A stretch of 64,000 bases of DNA from Gracilibacillus kekensis (GCF_900143085.1 NZ_FRCZ01000003.1:417818-481817); one strand, 5' to 3'; shown: positions 26,755-36,036, counted from the first letter of the stretch. Numbers and translations: made by a program. The notes: generated by a model from the letters alone, not told the origin.

Positions 26755-27180
26755 ATGGGGAAATTATTGTTATTAAACGGTCCAAATCTGAATCGACTTG
26801 GTAAAAGAGAGCCAGATATCTACGGTAGTGAGACACTTGAAGATATAAAAGAAAAAATAATAGCTACGATTGAACCTTATCAATATCAGGTTGACGCAAA
26901 ACAGTCTAATCACGAGGGACAATTAATAGATTGGATCCATGAGGCAGATAAATGCTATCAAGGTATCATTTTTAATCCAGGTGCGTACACACACACAAGT
27001 ATAGCTATACGAGACGCGATTAGTTCAGTTGATGTTCCAGTAATAGAGGTCCATATATCTAATGTACATAAACGTGAGAGTTTTCGACATACTTCGATGT
27101 TAGCTTCTGTTTGTGAAGGTCAAATTGTCGGACTAGGTTCAAAAGGATATCAATTGGCCGCGATGTATTTTATCAAGTGA
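26755..27180 (+). CDS. aroQ: type II 3-dehydroquinate dehydratase
   Basis: 141 residues. Converts 3-dehydroquinate to 3-dehydroshikimate in the shikimate pathway. LNGPNLNRLGKREP (catalytic Arg/Tyr lid), FNPGAYTHTS and VHISNVHKRE (catalytic His and binding Arg) are all conserved. ATG 26755 has GGAG 8 bases before it; GTG 26746 would start inside that site. It forms a small cluster with yqhR, the aminopeptidase gene and efp. Confidence 0.96.
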   Translation: MGKLLLLNGPNLNRLGKREPDIYGSETLEDIKEKIIATIEPYQYQVDAKQSNHEGQLIDWIHEADKCYQGIIFNPGAYTHTSIAIRDAISSVDVPVIEVHISNVHKRESFRHTSMLASVCEGQIVGLGSKGYQLAAMYFIK

Positions 27181-27254
27181 GAATGAGTTATTACAACTCT
27201 TACCCTGGAGCGAGGTTTCATATTATAAGATAAATAATTGAGAGGAGTTTTTCA

Positions 27255-28325
27255 GTGACTCGTGTTGATAATTTAAGAAAAGCACTAAAAGATGAAGGTC
27301 TTGATGGTTTGCTAATTACTAGCGATGTAAATAGAAGGTATGTAACTGGTTTTACAGGTACAGCAGGAGTAGCAATTATTACAGCAGATAGTTCCTATTT
27401 TATCACTGACTTCCGCTATACGGAACAAGCAAATGAACAGGTTAAAGGTTTTGAAATTGTGGAACATAAAGTGCCAATTCATCAAGCTGTTGCCGATATT
27501 ATAAAATCATTGGCTCTAAGTAACATTGGTTTTGAAAAAAATGATCTAACTTATGCTCTATATGAAAAATATCGAAATGTTATCAGTGTGGATTTTATTC
27601 CAGCCAGTGGCTTGATCGAAAAATTACGCTTGATAAAAGATCAGGATGAGCTTAATATATTAAAGGAAGCTTGTAAAATTGCCGATGATGCATTTGAGCA
27701 TATTTTACAGTACATAAAACCAGGTGTTAAAGAAATAGACGTAGCCAATGAGCTAGAGTTTTATATGCGTAAACAGGGAGCTACCTCATCAAGCTTCGAT
27801 ATTATAGTAGCATCAGGTTATCGCTCAGCGTTACCCCATGGTGTCGCTTCATCAAAAGAAATAAAATCAGGTGAATTAGTGACATTAGACTTTGGCGCAT
27901 TATATAAAGGTTATAGTTCAGATATTACCAGAACGGTAGCCGTCGGAGAGATATCTGATGAATTAAAAACCATCTATCGAACCGTCTTAGAAGCCCAAAT
28001 AAAAGGTGTTGAAGGGTTAAAGGCTGGAATGACAGCTAAAGAAGCGGATGCTTTAACACGTGATCATATTGATCTGAAAGGATATGGGGAATATTTCGGA
28101 CATTCTACAGGGCATGGGTTAGGATTGGATGTTCATGAGATGCCAGCTTTATCGTTTCGTTCTTCAGAAACACTAATGTCTGGAATGGTAGTGACAGTTG
28201 AACCAGGTATTTACGTACCTAACGTTGGTGGTTGTCGTATCGAAGATGATGTGCTAATTCGCGAAGATGGTAGTGAGAGATTAACTAAGTCACCTAAAGA
28301 TTTAATATGTTTACCGCTAACATAA
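27255..28325 (+). CDS. yqhT: M24-family Xaa-Pro aminopeptidase (YqhT)
   Basis: 356 residues. A creatinase-like N-terminal domain (1-125) precedes a pita-bread catalytic domain. The five metal ligands are seen: Asp in TLDFGALY, Asp in SSDITRT, His in GHSTGHGLG, Glu in VEPGIYV and Glu in CRIEDDV. It removes N-terminal residues before proline. Starts with GTG 27255 behind GAGGAG. It precedes efp, so a proline theme (Xaa-Pro cleavage and polyproline translation) is shared by neighbours. Confidence 0.93.
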   Translation: MTRVDNLRKALKDEGLDGLLITSDVNRRYVTGFTGTAGVAIITADSSYFITDFRYTEQANEQVKGFEIVEHKVPIHQAVADIIKSLALSNIGFEKNDLTYALYEKYRNVISVDFIPASGLIEKLRLIKDQDELNILKEACKIADDAFEHILQYIKPGVKEIDVANELEFYMRKQGATSSSFDIIVASGYRSALPHGVASSKEIKSGELVTLDFGALYKGYSSDITRTVAVGEISDELKTIYRTVLEAQIKGVEGLKAGMTAKEADALTRDHIDLKGYGEYFGHSTGHGLGLDVHEMPALSFRSSETLMSGMVVTVEPGIYVPNVGGCRIEDDVLIREDGSERLTKSPKDLICLPLT

Positions 28326-28460
28326 AGTGAGCCTCAATGAAGTTATTATCTGTTGATCCTCGCTTAGTTTAAGTGAGTGTTCTACTTGGTTGAAAAAATA
28401 ACTGCCAGTAAATAGACCTATACATTAATGGCGAAAACAGAAATTAAGGGGAGGAATTTG

Positions 28461-29018
28461 ATGATTTCAGTAAATGATTTTAAAACAGGACTAACAATTG
28501 AAGTGGATGGCGGGATTTGGCAAGTATTAGAATTCCAGCATGTAAAACCCGGAAAGGGTGCAGCTTTTGTACGTTCGAAGCTTCGTAACTTACGTAATGG
28601 TAATATTCAAGAAAAAACATTTCGTGGTGGAGAGAAAGTAAATAAAGCACATATTGAAAATCGCAAAATGCAATACTTGTATGCTTCTGGAGATGCGCAT
28701 ACTTTTATGGATACCCAGTCCTTTGATCAAACAGAATTACAAGGCAGTCAGATTGAACGTGAATTACAATTTATCAAAGAAAATATGGAATTAAATATTT
28801 TAACTTATGAAGGTGAAACGATTGGTGTAGACTTACCTAATAATGTTGAGTTAACCGTTACGGAGACTGAGCCTGGTATCAAGGGTGATACAGCCAGTGG
28901 TGGTACAAAACCAGCTACTTTAGAAACTGGATTAACAGTACAAGTTCCTTTCTTCGTGAACGAAGGAGATGTACTTGTTATCTCAACAACAGACGGAAAA
29001 TACGTTTCCCGCGCATAA
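28461..29018 (+). CDS. efp: translation elongation factor P
   Basis: 185 residues, three beta-barrel domains. EF-P relieves ribosome stalling at polyproline. Lys32 sits in the loop VKPGKGAAF where Bacillus EF-P carries its 5-aminopentanol modification. ATG 28461 has GGGGAGG 8 bases upstream; a frame opening at 28428 is too long. C-terminal motif [17 protein letters not shown] is intact. A terminator follows. The gene yqhV that follows efp in B. subtilis is not present. Confidence 0.97.
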   Translation: MISVNDFKTGLTIEVDGGIWQVLEFQHVKPGKGAAFVRSKLRNLRNGNIQEKTFRGGEKVNKAHIENRKMQYLYASGDAHTFMDTQSFDQTELQGSQIERELQFIKENMELNILTYEGETIGVDLPNNVELTVTETEPGIKGDTASGGTKPATLETGLTVQVPFFVNEGDVLVISTTDGKYVSRA

Positions 29019-29026
29019 TATATTCA

Positions 29027-29062
29027 AAACTACTAAGTGAACTATTCTTAGTAGTTTTTTTT
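29027..29062 (+). terminator. efp intrinsic terminator
   Basis: AAAACTACTAAG and CTTAGTAGTTTT pair perfectly with a 10-base loop and end in a long T run, directly after efp. Confidence 0.9.
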
Positions 29063-29091
29063 GTCATTTTAAGAACGCAGGCAGTTAAACT

Positions 29092-29528
29092 AAACTGCGA
29101 AGTACCTGTTGTGATAATTTTGAACAAAAATATGTGCGTAACACTCGCTACGGCTTGCCCACTTCGCTTTCCAGGGGGTGCGTCTTCAGCTAACTTTGTA
29201 AAGAAGATCACTTTACAAAGTGGATCTTCAGATCGCACTAATTCCCTAGGAGTCGAAGTGGACGCCTGCGCTAGGTCAAATTCTACAATGAATGCGAGAA
29301 TTGAAATAATGACTTTTAAATCATTATCCCAATATTCTTATAGATAGCTCAGAATGATCACTGTCGCAACCGTTGTAGAATCTATTTATAGCGGAGGCCG
29401 CTCACTTTCACTCCCGTGGGAAAAACCCAGGGAAAGGGAAGTGGGCAGTCGGAGCGGATGTCTAGTAAATAAATCGTTTCAAGATTACTACTTCAGCTAA
29501 TTAATTTACAACAATTTAGTTCGCAGTT
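29092..29528. repeat. palindromic MITE-like element, copy upstream of spoIIIA
   Basis: Ends AAACTGCGAA and TTCGCAGTT form short terminal inverted repeats. The left half (module from CGCTACGGCTTGCCC to GACGCCTGCGC) is nearly identical to the left half of the copy at 34886. The right half holds the same module inverted, but its internal hairpin portion is deleted (CCGTGGG joined to AAAAACCC). No gene; the open frame inside it is spurious. Confidence 0.75.
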
Positions 29529-29630
29529 GTGTCTGCTGGTTCTAGCTATTTGTTTATATGCTATCCCTTCTTTATTCCCTCGTTTGAAAAGCTTCATAGT
29601 TAAGTAGGATGAGTTTCCTTTTTTGGATGG

Positions 29631-29658
29631 TTATATCTAGTTTTTTCTCGCATAGAAT
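29631..29658 (+). promoter_or_regulatory. candidate sigma-E promoter of spoIIIA
   Basis: TTATATC (29631-29637) and CATAGAAT (29651-29658), 13 bases apart, resemble the mother-cell sigma-E elements (ATATT and CATACAAT types). spoIIIA is a known sigma-E operon. The match is partial and was sought because of that knowledge. Confidence 0.3.
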
Positions 29659-29695
29659 ACTTATAGAAATAGAACAAGGAAAAGAGGAAAAGAGC

Positions 29696-30619
29696 ATGGA
29701 ACAAGTCCTGAAAATACTTCCTAATCATATTTCTTCGACTATCAAAAAGTATATTGAACAGAAGCAGATACCCATACAAGAGATTAGACTCCGGGTCAAT
29801 CAGGCAATTGAGATAAACGATGGCAGTCACGTATATTGGTTAAATGATACTTATTTTTCAGCATCCGATGCTACGTTATTTTTAAACAAAATAAGTGATT
29901 TTTCATTATATCGATTGGAAGAGGAGTTAAGGAATGGTTTTATTACGATAGCTGGAGGTCATCGGATTGGGATTTCTGGGTCTGTCATCGTTGAGAACAG
30001 AATAGTAAAGGCCATACATCACATAAGTTCTTTTAATATTAGAATTGCTAAACCCTATTTTGGCATTATTCAACCCTATTTACCTTTTTTAATAACAGAT
30101 ACCATTCATAACACCTTAATCATCGGTCCGCCACAATCTGGAAAAACAACTTTACTTCGTGACATAGCCAATTATTGTGCAAGTAGCACTTCAAAAAAGA
30201 AGGGATATAAAACTGCCATCGTAGATGAACGCTCGGAAATTTGCGCTTCTATAAATGGGGTGCCGCAACATTTACTTGCACCTCGCATTGATGTGTTAGA
30301 TAGATGTCCCAAAGCAGAAGGTATGATGATGTTTGTTCGTTCCATGTCACCAGAATTAATTATTGTAGATGAAATTGGCAGTCAAAAAGATGTAGAAGCT
30401 ATTGATGAGGTCATTCATGCAGGAGTACAACTTGTGAGTACTATTCATGGCAGATCGTTATCAGAAATCAGCCAAAGACCTACGATCAAAGAGTTGGTCA
30501 ACAAAAAAGTATTTCAACGATTTGTGATATTGTCTAATCAAAATTCAGTCGGCGAAGTAGTTGAAATAGTAGATGAAACAGGACAACCTCTTTATCAATC
30601 AAGAGTGACAATCAAATGA
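29696..30619 (+). CDS. spoIIIAA: stage III sporulation protein AA (ATPase)
   Basis: 307 residues, a secretion-type ATPase of the SpoIIIA-SpoIIQ channel linking mother cell and forespore. Walker A GPPQSGKTTLL near residue 143, Walker B-like LIIVDEIGS, and ISTIHG-type His box (VSTIHGRS). ATG 29696 is chosen for AGAGGAAAAG upstream; a frame from 29609 is much longer than the family. First of eight overlapping or closely spaced genes; stop overlaps spoIIIAB by 4 bases. Confidence 0.95.
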   Translation: MEQVLKILPNHISSTIKKYIEQKQIPIQEIRLRVNQAIEINDGSHVYWLNDTYFSASDATLFLNKISDFSLYRLEEELRNGFITIAGGHRIGISGSVIVENRIVKAIHHISSFNIRIAKPYFGIIQPYLPFLITDTIHNTLIIGPPQSGKTTLLRDIANYCASSTSKKKGYKTAIVDERSEICASINGVPQHLLAPRIDVLDRCPKAEGMMMFVRSMSPELIIVDEIGSQKDVEAIDEVIHAGVQLVSTIHGRSLSEISQRPTIKELVNKKVFQRFVILSNQNSVGEVVEIVDETGQPLYQSRVTIK

Positions 30620-31128
30620 AATGGATAGCATCAGTAGTTTTAATTATCGCATTAACTTGGATAGGACATGAGTATGCTAAAAATTTAGCTTATCGCCCTC
30701 GGTTAATCAGGCTATTCAAAAATGCTTTACAGATACTAGAGGCGGAAATTGTTTATAGTCATGCCACTGTTAAAGAGGCGTTATTGTCTGTTTCAAAACA
30801 GATTCCTGAACCGATTTCCAGCCTTTTTAAACAAATGGCACTCGATATTAAACAAAATAAAGAAGAATTATTTCCTATATGGGAAAAACATGTAGAAACG
30901 TTTTATCAAAAACATTCCATTCAAATAGATGATCGTGAAATTCTTCATCAGTTTGGAAGAACACTTGGTCAGCATGATATATTTCAACAACAAAAATATG
31001 TAAGACTAACCATTACACACTTAGAAAGAAACCTGACAGAAGCTGAAGAAAAGAATCATCGCTACGGGAAAATGTCAAGAAGTATCGGATTTCTAACTGG
31101 AATGTTAATTGTTCTACTCTTGCTATAG
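30616..31128 (+). CDS. spoIIIAB: stage III sporulation protein AB
   Basis: 170 residues. An N-terminal membrane helix (3-18) and a C-terminal one (155-170) flank a helical soluble domain containing FGRTLGQHDIFQQQKY, the GspF-like element of this family. It is a platform component of the mother cell-forespore feeding-tube complex. ATGA overlap with spoIIIAA gives coupled translation. Confidence 0.93.
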   Translation: MKWIASVVLIIALTWIGHEYAKNLAYRPRLIRLFKNALQILEAEIVYSHATVKEALLSVSKQIPEPISSLFKQMALDIKQNKEELFPIWEKHVETFYQKHSIQIDDREILHQFGRTLGQHDIFQQQKYVRLTITHLERNLTEAEEKNHRYGKMSRSIGFLTGMLIVLLLL

Positions 31129-31142
31129 AGAGGAGTTATCGC

Positions 31143-31349
31143 ATGATTGGTGACACAAGTGTATTATTTCAAATTGCAGGAATCGGAATTATTGTGGCGA
31201 TGATTCATACCATATTAAAACAAATGGGAAAAGAAGAATATGCTCAATTTGTAAGTTTAGTAGGTTTTATTATTGTCTTATTGTTTGTTCTCAACAGTAT
31301 TTCTGATTTATTTCAACAAATAAGAGCTGTCTTTTTTCTCAAGGGATAG
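31143..31349 (+). CDS. spoIIIAC: stage III sporulation protein AC
   Basis: 68 residues, two membrane helices (about 8-24 and 38-58). Sequence start GDTSVLFQIAGIGIIVAMIHTILKQMGKEEYAQF is characteristic. Ribosome site GAGGAG before ATG 31143. Small membrane ring component of the SpoIIIA channel complex, cotranscribed with its neighbours. Confidence 0.95.
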   Translation: MIGDTSVLFQIAGIGIIVAMIHTILKQMGKEEYAQFVSLVGFIIVLLFVLNSISDLFQQIRAVFFLKG

Positions 31350-31354
31350 GTTAT

Positions 31355-31747
31355 ATGGAAATATTTGAGGTTATAAGTATTGGAATTATTGCAACGGTTT
31401 TCTTTCTTCTTTTAAAGGACAAGCAACCTAGTATTGCCTTCCTTATTGTTGTATTGACCGTATTATACTTTTTTATATTTGTTATCCAGTATGTTCAAGA
31501 GATTTTGCAACTTATTACCTATTTAGGGGAAAAAGCCAATATTAATGATGTTTATATAAAAACAATCCTCCAAATTATTGGAATATCCTATATTACAGAA
31601 ATAGGAGCCAATATTGTCAAAGATGCAGGACTTGAATCTATAGCTCTAAAAATCGAAATGATAGGGAAAGTGTTTATCTTAATATTAGCAATACCAATAT
31701 TCAAATCGCTTGTTGAAACAATTATTAACATTTTCCCGATCTCCTAA
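31355..31747 (+). CDS. spoIIIAD: stage III sporulation protein AD
   Basis: 130 residues with three to four membrane helices and the SpoIIIAD motif KTILQIIGISYITEIGANIVKDAG. It starts 5 bases after the spoIIIAC stop. Part of the mother-cell membrane channel needed for sigma-G activity in the engulfed forespore. Confidence 0.95.
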   Translation: MEIFEVISIGIIATVFFLLLKDKQPSIAFLIVVLTVLYFFIFVIQYVQEILQLITYLGEKANINDVYIKTILQIIGISYITEIGANIVKDAGLESIALKIEMIGKVFILILAIPIFKSLVETIINIFPIS

Positions 31748-31762
31748 TAAGGAAGGGTTTAA

Positions 31763-32923
31763 ATGAAAGTCATAAGAATAATTTTTTTATTTTTTCTTTT
31801 TGCATTTTTAATTCCTACAGAATTGCTTGCTGAAGTGGAAAATCCAACAGACGATTATCAAAAAATAATAAAAGGAAGTGAATTAGAAGCCTATTGGGAT
31901 TATCTTGGTACAGAGTATCAGGAAGCATTACCTGAGCTATCAAAAGAAAACCTATGGGATATGATAAAAGGTGATGGAGAATTATCTGTTCAACAGTGGG
32001 TGAAGGGTTTTTTTCGTTATTTCCTATATGAAATTGTAGAGAATGGAAAGTTATTAGCTACTTTAATGTTATTAACATTATTTTGTTTATTATTACAAAC
32101 GATACAGAATGCTTTTGAAAATCAAGTCGTAAGTAAAGTTGCTTATGCCATCGTTTACATGATGTTAATTATCATCGCATTAAAAAGTTTTCAACTGGCT
32201 AGTAGTTATGTATTGGATACCGTTGACATGGCCAAGAGTTTTTTGATCGCCTTATTGCCATTAATACTAGGTTTATTAGCGTCACTTGGCCATCTCGTTA
32301 CGATTTCATTTTTCCATCCAATTATTATTTTCTTAATACATGTAAGTGTCTTTATCATTTCAAAAGTAGTTATACCGTTATTTTTAATATCAGCAATATT
32401 ACAAATTGTAAGCACGATAAGTCCTGAATATAAAGCTACTAAATTAGCAAATTTAATTAAAAATATTGCCATAAGTCTGATGGGGATTTTATTAACGGTA
32501 TTTTTAGGAGTTATTTCAGTGCAAGGAGCAGCGAGTGCAATACAAGACGGTATTGCAATGAAAACCGCTAAATTTGTAACAGGTAATTTTATTCCTGTAA
32601 TTGGACGAATTTTTACAGATGCGACAGATACAGTACTAAGTGCAACGATATTAATTAAGAATGGTATTGGAATGATTGGTGTTGTGATCTTAATCGGTAT
32701 TGTATTGTTTCCAGCTATTAAAATCTTCACTATTTCACTTATGTATAAAGTAGCAACAGCTATACTTCAACCTATTGGAGATGGGCCAGTGATCGAATGT
32801 CTCGATATTATTGGAAGACACATTCTCTATTTATTTGCTGCACTATTGTTAGTAACATTTATGTTTTTCTTTACGATCGTTATTTTAATAATCTCAAGTA
32901 ACATTACAATGATGGTGAGGTAG
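31763..32923 (+). CDS. spoIIIAE: stage III sporulation protein AE
   Basis: 386 residues. A signal-like N-terminal helix (MKVIRIIFLFFLFAFLIP) and about seven further membrane helices. Largest membrane protein of the complex; conserved IGRIFTDATDTVLSATILIKN and GDGPVIECLDIIGRHIL segments are visible. Possible polytopic transporter core. Tight spacing to spoIIIAD and spoIIIAF. Confidence 0.94.
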   Translation: MKVIRIIFLFFLFAFLIPTELLAEVENPTDDYQKIIKGSELEAYWDYLGTEYQEALPELSKENLWDMIKGDGELSVQQWVKGFFRYFLYEIVENGKLLATLMLLTLFCLLLQTIQNAFENQVVSKVAYAIVYMMLIIIALKSFQLASSYVLDTVDMAKSFLIALLPLILGLLASLGHLVTISFFHPIIIFLIHVSVFIISKVVIPLFLISAILQIVSTISPEYKATKLANLIKNIAISLMGILLTVFLGVISVQGAASAIQDGIAMKTAKFVTGNFIPVIGRIFTDATDTVLSATILIKNGIGMIGVVILIGIVLFPAIKIFTISLMYKVATAILQPIGDGPVIECLDIIGRHILYLFAALLLVTFMFFFTIVILIISSNITMMVR

Positions 32924-32935
32924 AGGGGGGGATGA

Positions 32936-33547
32936 ATGATTGAGTATTTATCTAATTGGATCCTACAAATTATTATTTATATGATTTTAGCTATGCTCGT
33001 TGATTTAATCTTGCCTAGTTCCACCTTAAAACAATATGTGAAATTAGTTGTTGGGTTATTGTTAATTTTAATTATTCTGCAACCTATCCTATCTATTTTT
33101 AAAGTAGATGTTCATCAGATCGTAGACCAAATAATTCGTACGAACACTGATCCAACGATAGAAGCAAATATAGAAAATCAAATGAATCAGCAGAAAAGTG
33201 AAATAGATCAGATACAAGCTGCATATGTATTAGAAGAGATGGTTGTCCATATGCAAAATTTAGTAGAGGAGGAATTACAAGAAACCTATAGTTATCAAAT
33301 TGTAGATTTAGAGGCAACTTGGACTAGTCCTCAACCATCAGAACAAAATGAATTAGAACATGTAGATGTCCAGCTTGCTCCTAGTGATAGTCAACAACAG
33401 TCAGTGGAAAAAGTTAATATTCAAATTGGTGAGACAACTCTTCCATCGTCAGAAGCTCCAAATGATGGAACAGAAATCAAAATGTTCTTAGCTGAAGAGT
33501 GGGGCGTAGAAGAGGATATAATTCAGATTGGATGGAAGGAGGAATAA
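32936..33547 (+). CDS. spoIIIAF: stage III sporulation protein AF
   Basis: 203 residues. Two N-terminal membrane helices (9-28, 34-52) with VKLVVGLLLILIILQPIL, then a soluble domain facing the intermembrane space that resembles the ring-building fold of AG and AH. The C-terminus MFLAEEWGVEEDIIQIGWKEE is typical. Ribosome site GAGGGGGGG precedes ATG 32936. Confidence 0.92.
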   Translation: MIEYLSNWILQIIIYMILAMLVDLILPSSTLKQYVKLVVGLLLILIILQPILSIFKVDVHQIVDQIIRTNTDPTIEANIENQMNQQKSEIDQIQAAYVLEEMVVHMQNLVEEELQETYSYQIVDLEATWTSPQPSEQNELEHVDVQLAPSDSQQQSVEKVNIQIGETTLPSSEAPNDGTEIKMFLAEEWGVEEDIIQIGWKEE

Positions 33548-33548
33548 G

Positions 33549-34193
33549 GTGCCTGAATGGATGAGCAGAATTATGTCAAGCTTGAAAGTGAAGGATAAAA
33601 AGCCTACAAAACTTCAATACATCGCAATACTAATCTTAATCGCTGTCTTCATTTTATTAGTAAGTAATTTATTCGACACAAATCAATCCGATAATCAAAT
33701 AGCCAATCCTCCAACTATGGTTGAATCGTCTCGAGATGAATCCGATGAACAAACATGGAAACAAGCTGAAGGCTCAGATGCGAGTTCAAAAATAGCCGAT
33801 CTTGAGGTAGCTTATGAGGAGGATCTAGTCCAATTATTGGAAAAGATTACAGGTGTTTCAGGAGTAGAAGTGATGGTTAATTTAGATGCAACCAATGAAC
33901 AAGTATATCAAAAAAATCTTGTAATTGGTTCTCAAATAACAAACGAGAATGATCAAAATGGCGGTACTCGCAAAATTGATGATGAAACAAGGGAGCAAAC
34001 GGTTGTCATTATTCGTCAAGGAGAACAAGAAGTACCTTTATTAATCCAAACGAAAAAACCTAAAGTAAGAGGGGTACTAATTGTTGCCAATGGAGTGGAT
34101 AATTTAGAAGTGAAAAAATGGGTATTGGATGCCGTATCTAAAGTTTTAGATGTACCGGCACACCGAATTTCAGTAATGCCAAAAAACACATAG
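33549..34193 (+). CDS. spoIIIAG: stage III sporulation protein AG
   Basis: 214 residues. One membrane helix (about 22-42), then the ring-forming domain with VSGVEVMVNLDATNEQVY and VRGVLIVANGVDNLEVK, as in SpoIIIAG, which builds a large ring between the two membranes. GTG 33549 starts 2 bases after the spoIIIAF stop, with AAGGAGG 7 bases upstream; an earlier frame into spoIIIAF is rejected. Confidence 0.93.
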   Translation: MPEWMSRIMSSLKVKDKKPTKLQYIAILILIAVFILLVSNLFDTNQSDNQIANPPTMVESSRDESDEQTWKQAEGSDASSKIADLEVAYEEDLVQLLEKITGVSGVEVMVNLDATNEQVYQKNLVIGSQITNENDQNGGTRKIDDETREQTVVIIRQGEQEVPLLIQTKKPKVRGVLIVANGVDNLEVKKWVLDAVSKVLDVPAHRISVMPKNT

Positions 34194-34210
34194 TTCTAGG
34201 AGGGAAAAAT

Positions 34211-34801
34211 ATGTTAAAAAAACAAACAGTTTGGTTATTAACAATGTTAAGCTTAATGATTGTACTAAGTGTGTATTATTTGAATTCACCGTCAGAAGGA
34301 GATCTAGCTTATTTTGATTCTGATGAACAACAAGAACAAACTACCTCGTCTACTACTGTTGATCCACTTGAGCAAGAAGAGACAACGGAAAGTGAGGATA
34401 TCGAGGAAATGGAAAATGCAGATAAACTTAATACTTCATCTATTAATACGGACGAATATTTTGCTGCAGTCCGGATGGAAATTACTAATCAAAGAAGTAT
34501 GGAAAAAGAAAGGTTAGAAGGGATTTTTGCATCGAGCGAAAGCAGTTCAGATGAAAAAACAGAAGCTTATGAAGCAATGAAAGAAATAGAGAATTTAAAT
34601 AAGAAAGAAACCATATTAGAAGATACGATTAAATCATTGAATGGTTATGAGGAAGTATTAGTGAGAAATGTTTCTGACAATAATGTTGTTGTCACAGTTC
34701 AGACAGACTCTTTGTCAGTGACAGAGGCCAATGAAATTATCCAAACCGCAAAAGACGAATTTGGAGAAATAGATATCGAGGTCGTATATCAATCAAGCTA
34801 A
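34211..34801 (+). CDS. spoIIIAH: stage III sporulation protein AH
   Basis: 196 residues. Membrane helix at 6-24, an acidic, Ser/Thr/Glu-rich linker (50-75), then the YscJ/FliF-like domain (EYFAAVRMEITNQRS through NEIIQTAKDEFG). SpoIIIAH binds forespore SpoIIQ across the septum. Last gene of the operon, with a strong terminator 9 bases later. Confidence 0.94.
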   Translation: MLKKQTVWLLTMLSLMIVLSVYYLNSPSEGDLAYFDSDEQQEQTTSSTTVDPLEQEETTESEDIEEMENADKLNTSSINTDEYFAAVRMEITNQRSMEKERLEGIFASSESSSDEKTEAYEAMKEIENLNKKETILEDTIKSLNGYEEVLVRNVSDNNVVVTVQTDSLSVTEANEIIQTAKDEFGEIDIEVVYQSS

Positions 34802-34809
34802 AATATCAC

Positions 34810-34840
34810 TGCTGGCAGTATCCAACTGTCAGCATTTTTT
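34810..34840 (+). terminator. spoIIIA operon terminator
   Basis: TGCTGGCAGT and ACTGTCAGCA pair with one wobble around a 5-base loop and are followed by six T. Confidence 0.9.
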
Positions 34841-34885
34841 GATTTTCAAAGTAAATCACATGTTACAATATATTAAAGTTAAACT

Positions 34886-35389
34886 AAACTGCGAAGTAAC
34901 TGTCATGGTAATTTTGTACGAAAAAATGTGCGTAACACTCGCTCCGGCTTGCCCACTTCGCTTTACAGGGGGCGCGTCTTCAGCTAACTTTGTAAAGAAG
35001 ATCACTTTACAAAGTGGATCTTCAGATCGCGCTGATCCCCCAGGAGTCGAAGTGGACGCCTGCGCTAGGTGAAGTTCTACAATGAATGCGAGTATTGAAA
35101 TTTCGACTATTTAACTCATTATTTCATTTAAATTCATATAGATAGCTCAGAATGATAACTGTCGCAACCGTTGCAGAATATATTTATAGCATAGGCCGCC
35201 CACTTTCACTCCTGTGGGAATGTTTTTCCTGAAGATCCACTTTTTCAAGCGGTCTATGCTTGAAAAAGTTAGCTGAAGGGAAAACCCCACGGAAAGGGAA
35301 GTGGGCAGCCGGAGCGGATGTCTAGGAAATAAAACATTTCAAAATTACTACTTTGGCTAATAAATTTACAACAGTTTACTTCGCAGTTT
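34886..35389. repeat. palindromic MITE-like element, copy downstream of spoIIIA
   Basis: The most complete copy, 504 bases. Terminal inverted repeats AAACTGCGAAGT and ACTTCGCAGTTT are perfect over 12 bases. Two modules of about 135 bases lie in inverted orientation (near 34930-35070 and 35195-35330). Each module has its own central hairpin (CTTTGTAAAG/CTTTACAAAG on the left, CTTTTTCAAG/CTTGAAAAAG on the right). No transposase gene. The spurious open frame from 34839 should not be annotated. Confidence 0.8.
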
Positions 35390-35541
35390 GTGTCTACTGT
35401 GTTTTTAATATATGTGGTTTTTTAGGAAATTGTTATATAGATGTAAAGAAAGGTTGCAGTTTTTTTGTGGATTGCGTAAAATGTTAGAAGGAGTTATTAG
35501 TACCTGTTATTAAATGTAACAAAAGATGAAGGGGTGCAGAA

Positions 35542-36024
35542 ATGTTAACAGTAGAAGAAATCAATCAATTAATAGAAAAATTAGATCAATCATCCATTGA
35601 TGAATTTTCTTATGAAGAAAGAGGAGCAAAAATTAAATTAAAGAAAAATTCGGGTATCACACCCACAACTGTTGCACCACAGCCAGTTAAACAAGACAAC
35701 ACTCAACCAACAGTGGAAGCAACACCAAAGCAAGAACCCTTAAAAGACGAAGAAAAAGCAGAAGTAGAAGAACCTGCGAATTACGATCATGAAATAGTAT
35801 CCCCAATGGTAGGGACTTTTTATAGTTCACCATCTCCAGATAAACCGATATATGTTCAAGTTGGAGATAAAGTTGGAGAAGATTCCATTGTCTGTATAGT
35901 AGAAGCTATGAAATTATTTAACGAAATCGAAGCAGATGTTAAAGGAACCGTAACAGAGGTATTAGTGGAGAATGGTGAATTAGTAGAATACGGACAACCA
36001 TTATTCCGAATTAAGAAGGCATAA
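35542..36024 (+). CDS. accB: acetyl-CoA carboxylase biotin carboxyl carrier protein
   Basis: 160 residues. N-terminal helix, Pro/Gln/Glu-rich linker (about 38-80), and C-terminal biotinyl domain with biotin lysine K124 in VEAMKLFNE. It carries CO2 between AccC and the carboxyltransferase for fatty acid synthesis. ATG 35542 follows GGGGTG. accC starts 12 bases later. Confidence 0.97.
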   Translation: MLTVEEINQLIEKLDQSSIDEFSYEERGAKIKLKKNSGITPTTVAPQPVKQDNTQPTVEATPKQEPLKDEEKAEVEEPANYDHEIVSPMVGTFYSSPSPDKPIYVQVGDKVGEDSIVCIVEAMKLFNEIEADVKGTVTEVLVENGELVEYGQPLFRIKKA

Positions 36025-36036
36025 GGGGATGACATT

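Noticed and set aside
29111..29347. 78-residue open frame inside a palindromic element
   Set aside because: The frame exists only because the repeat is GC-richer; a sister frame appears at 34839-35072 in the other copy. No ribosome site and no coding pattern.
32206..32730. 174-residue minus-strand open frame within spoIIIAE
   Set aside because: Antisense shadow of a well-supported membrane protein gene; no ribosome site.
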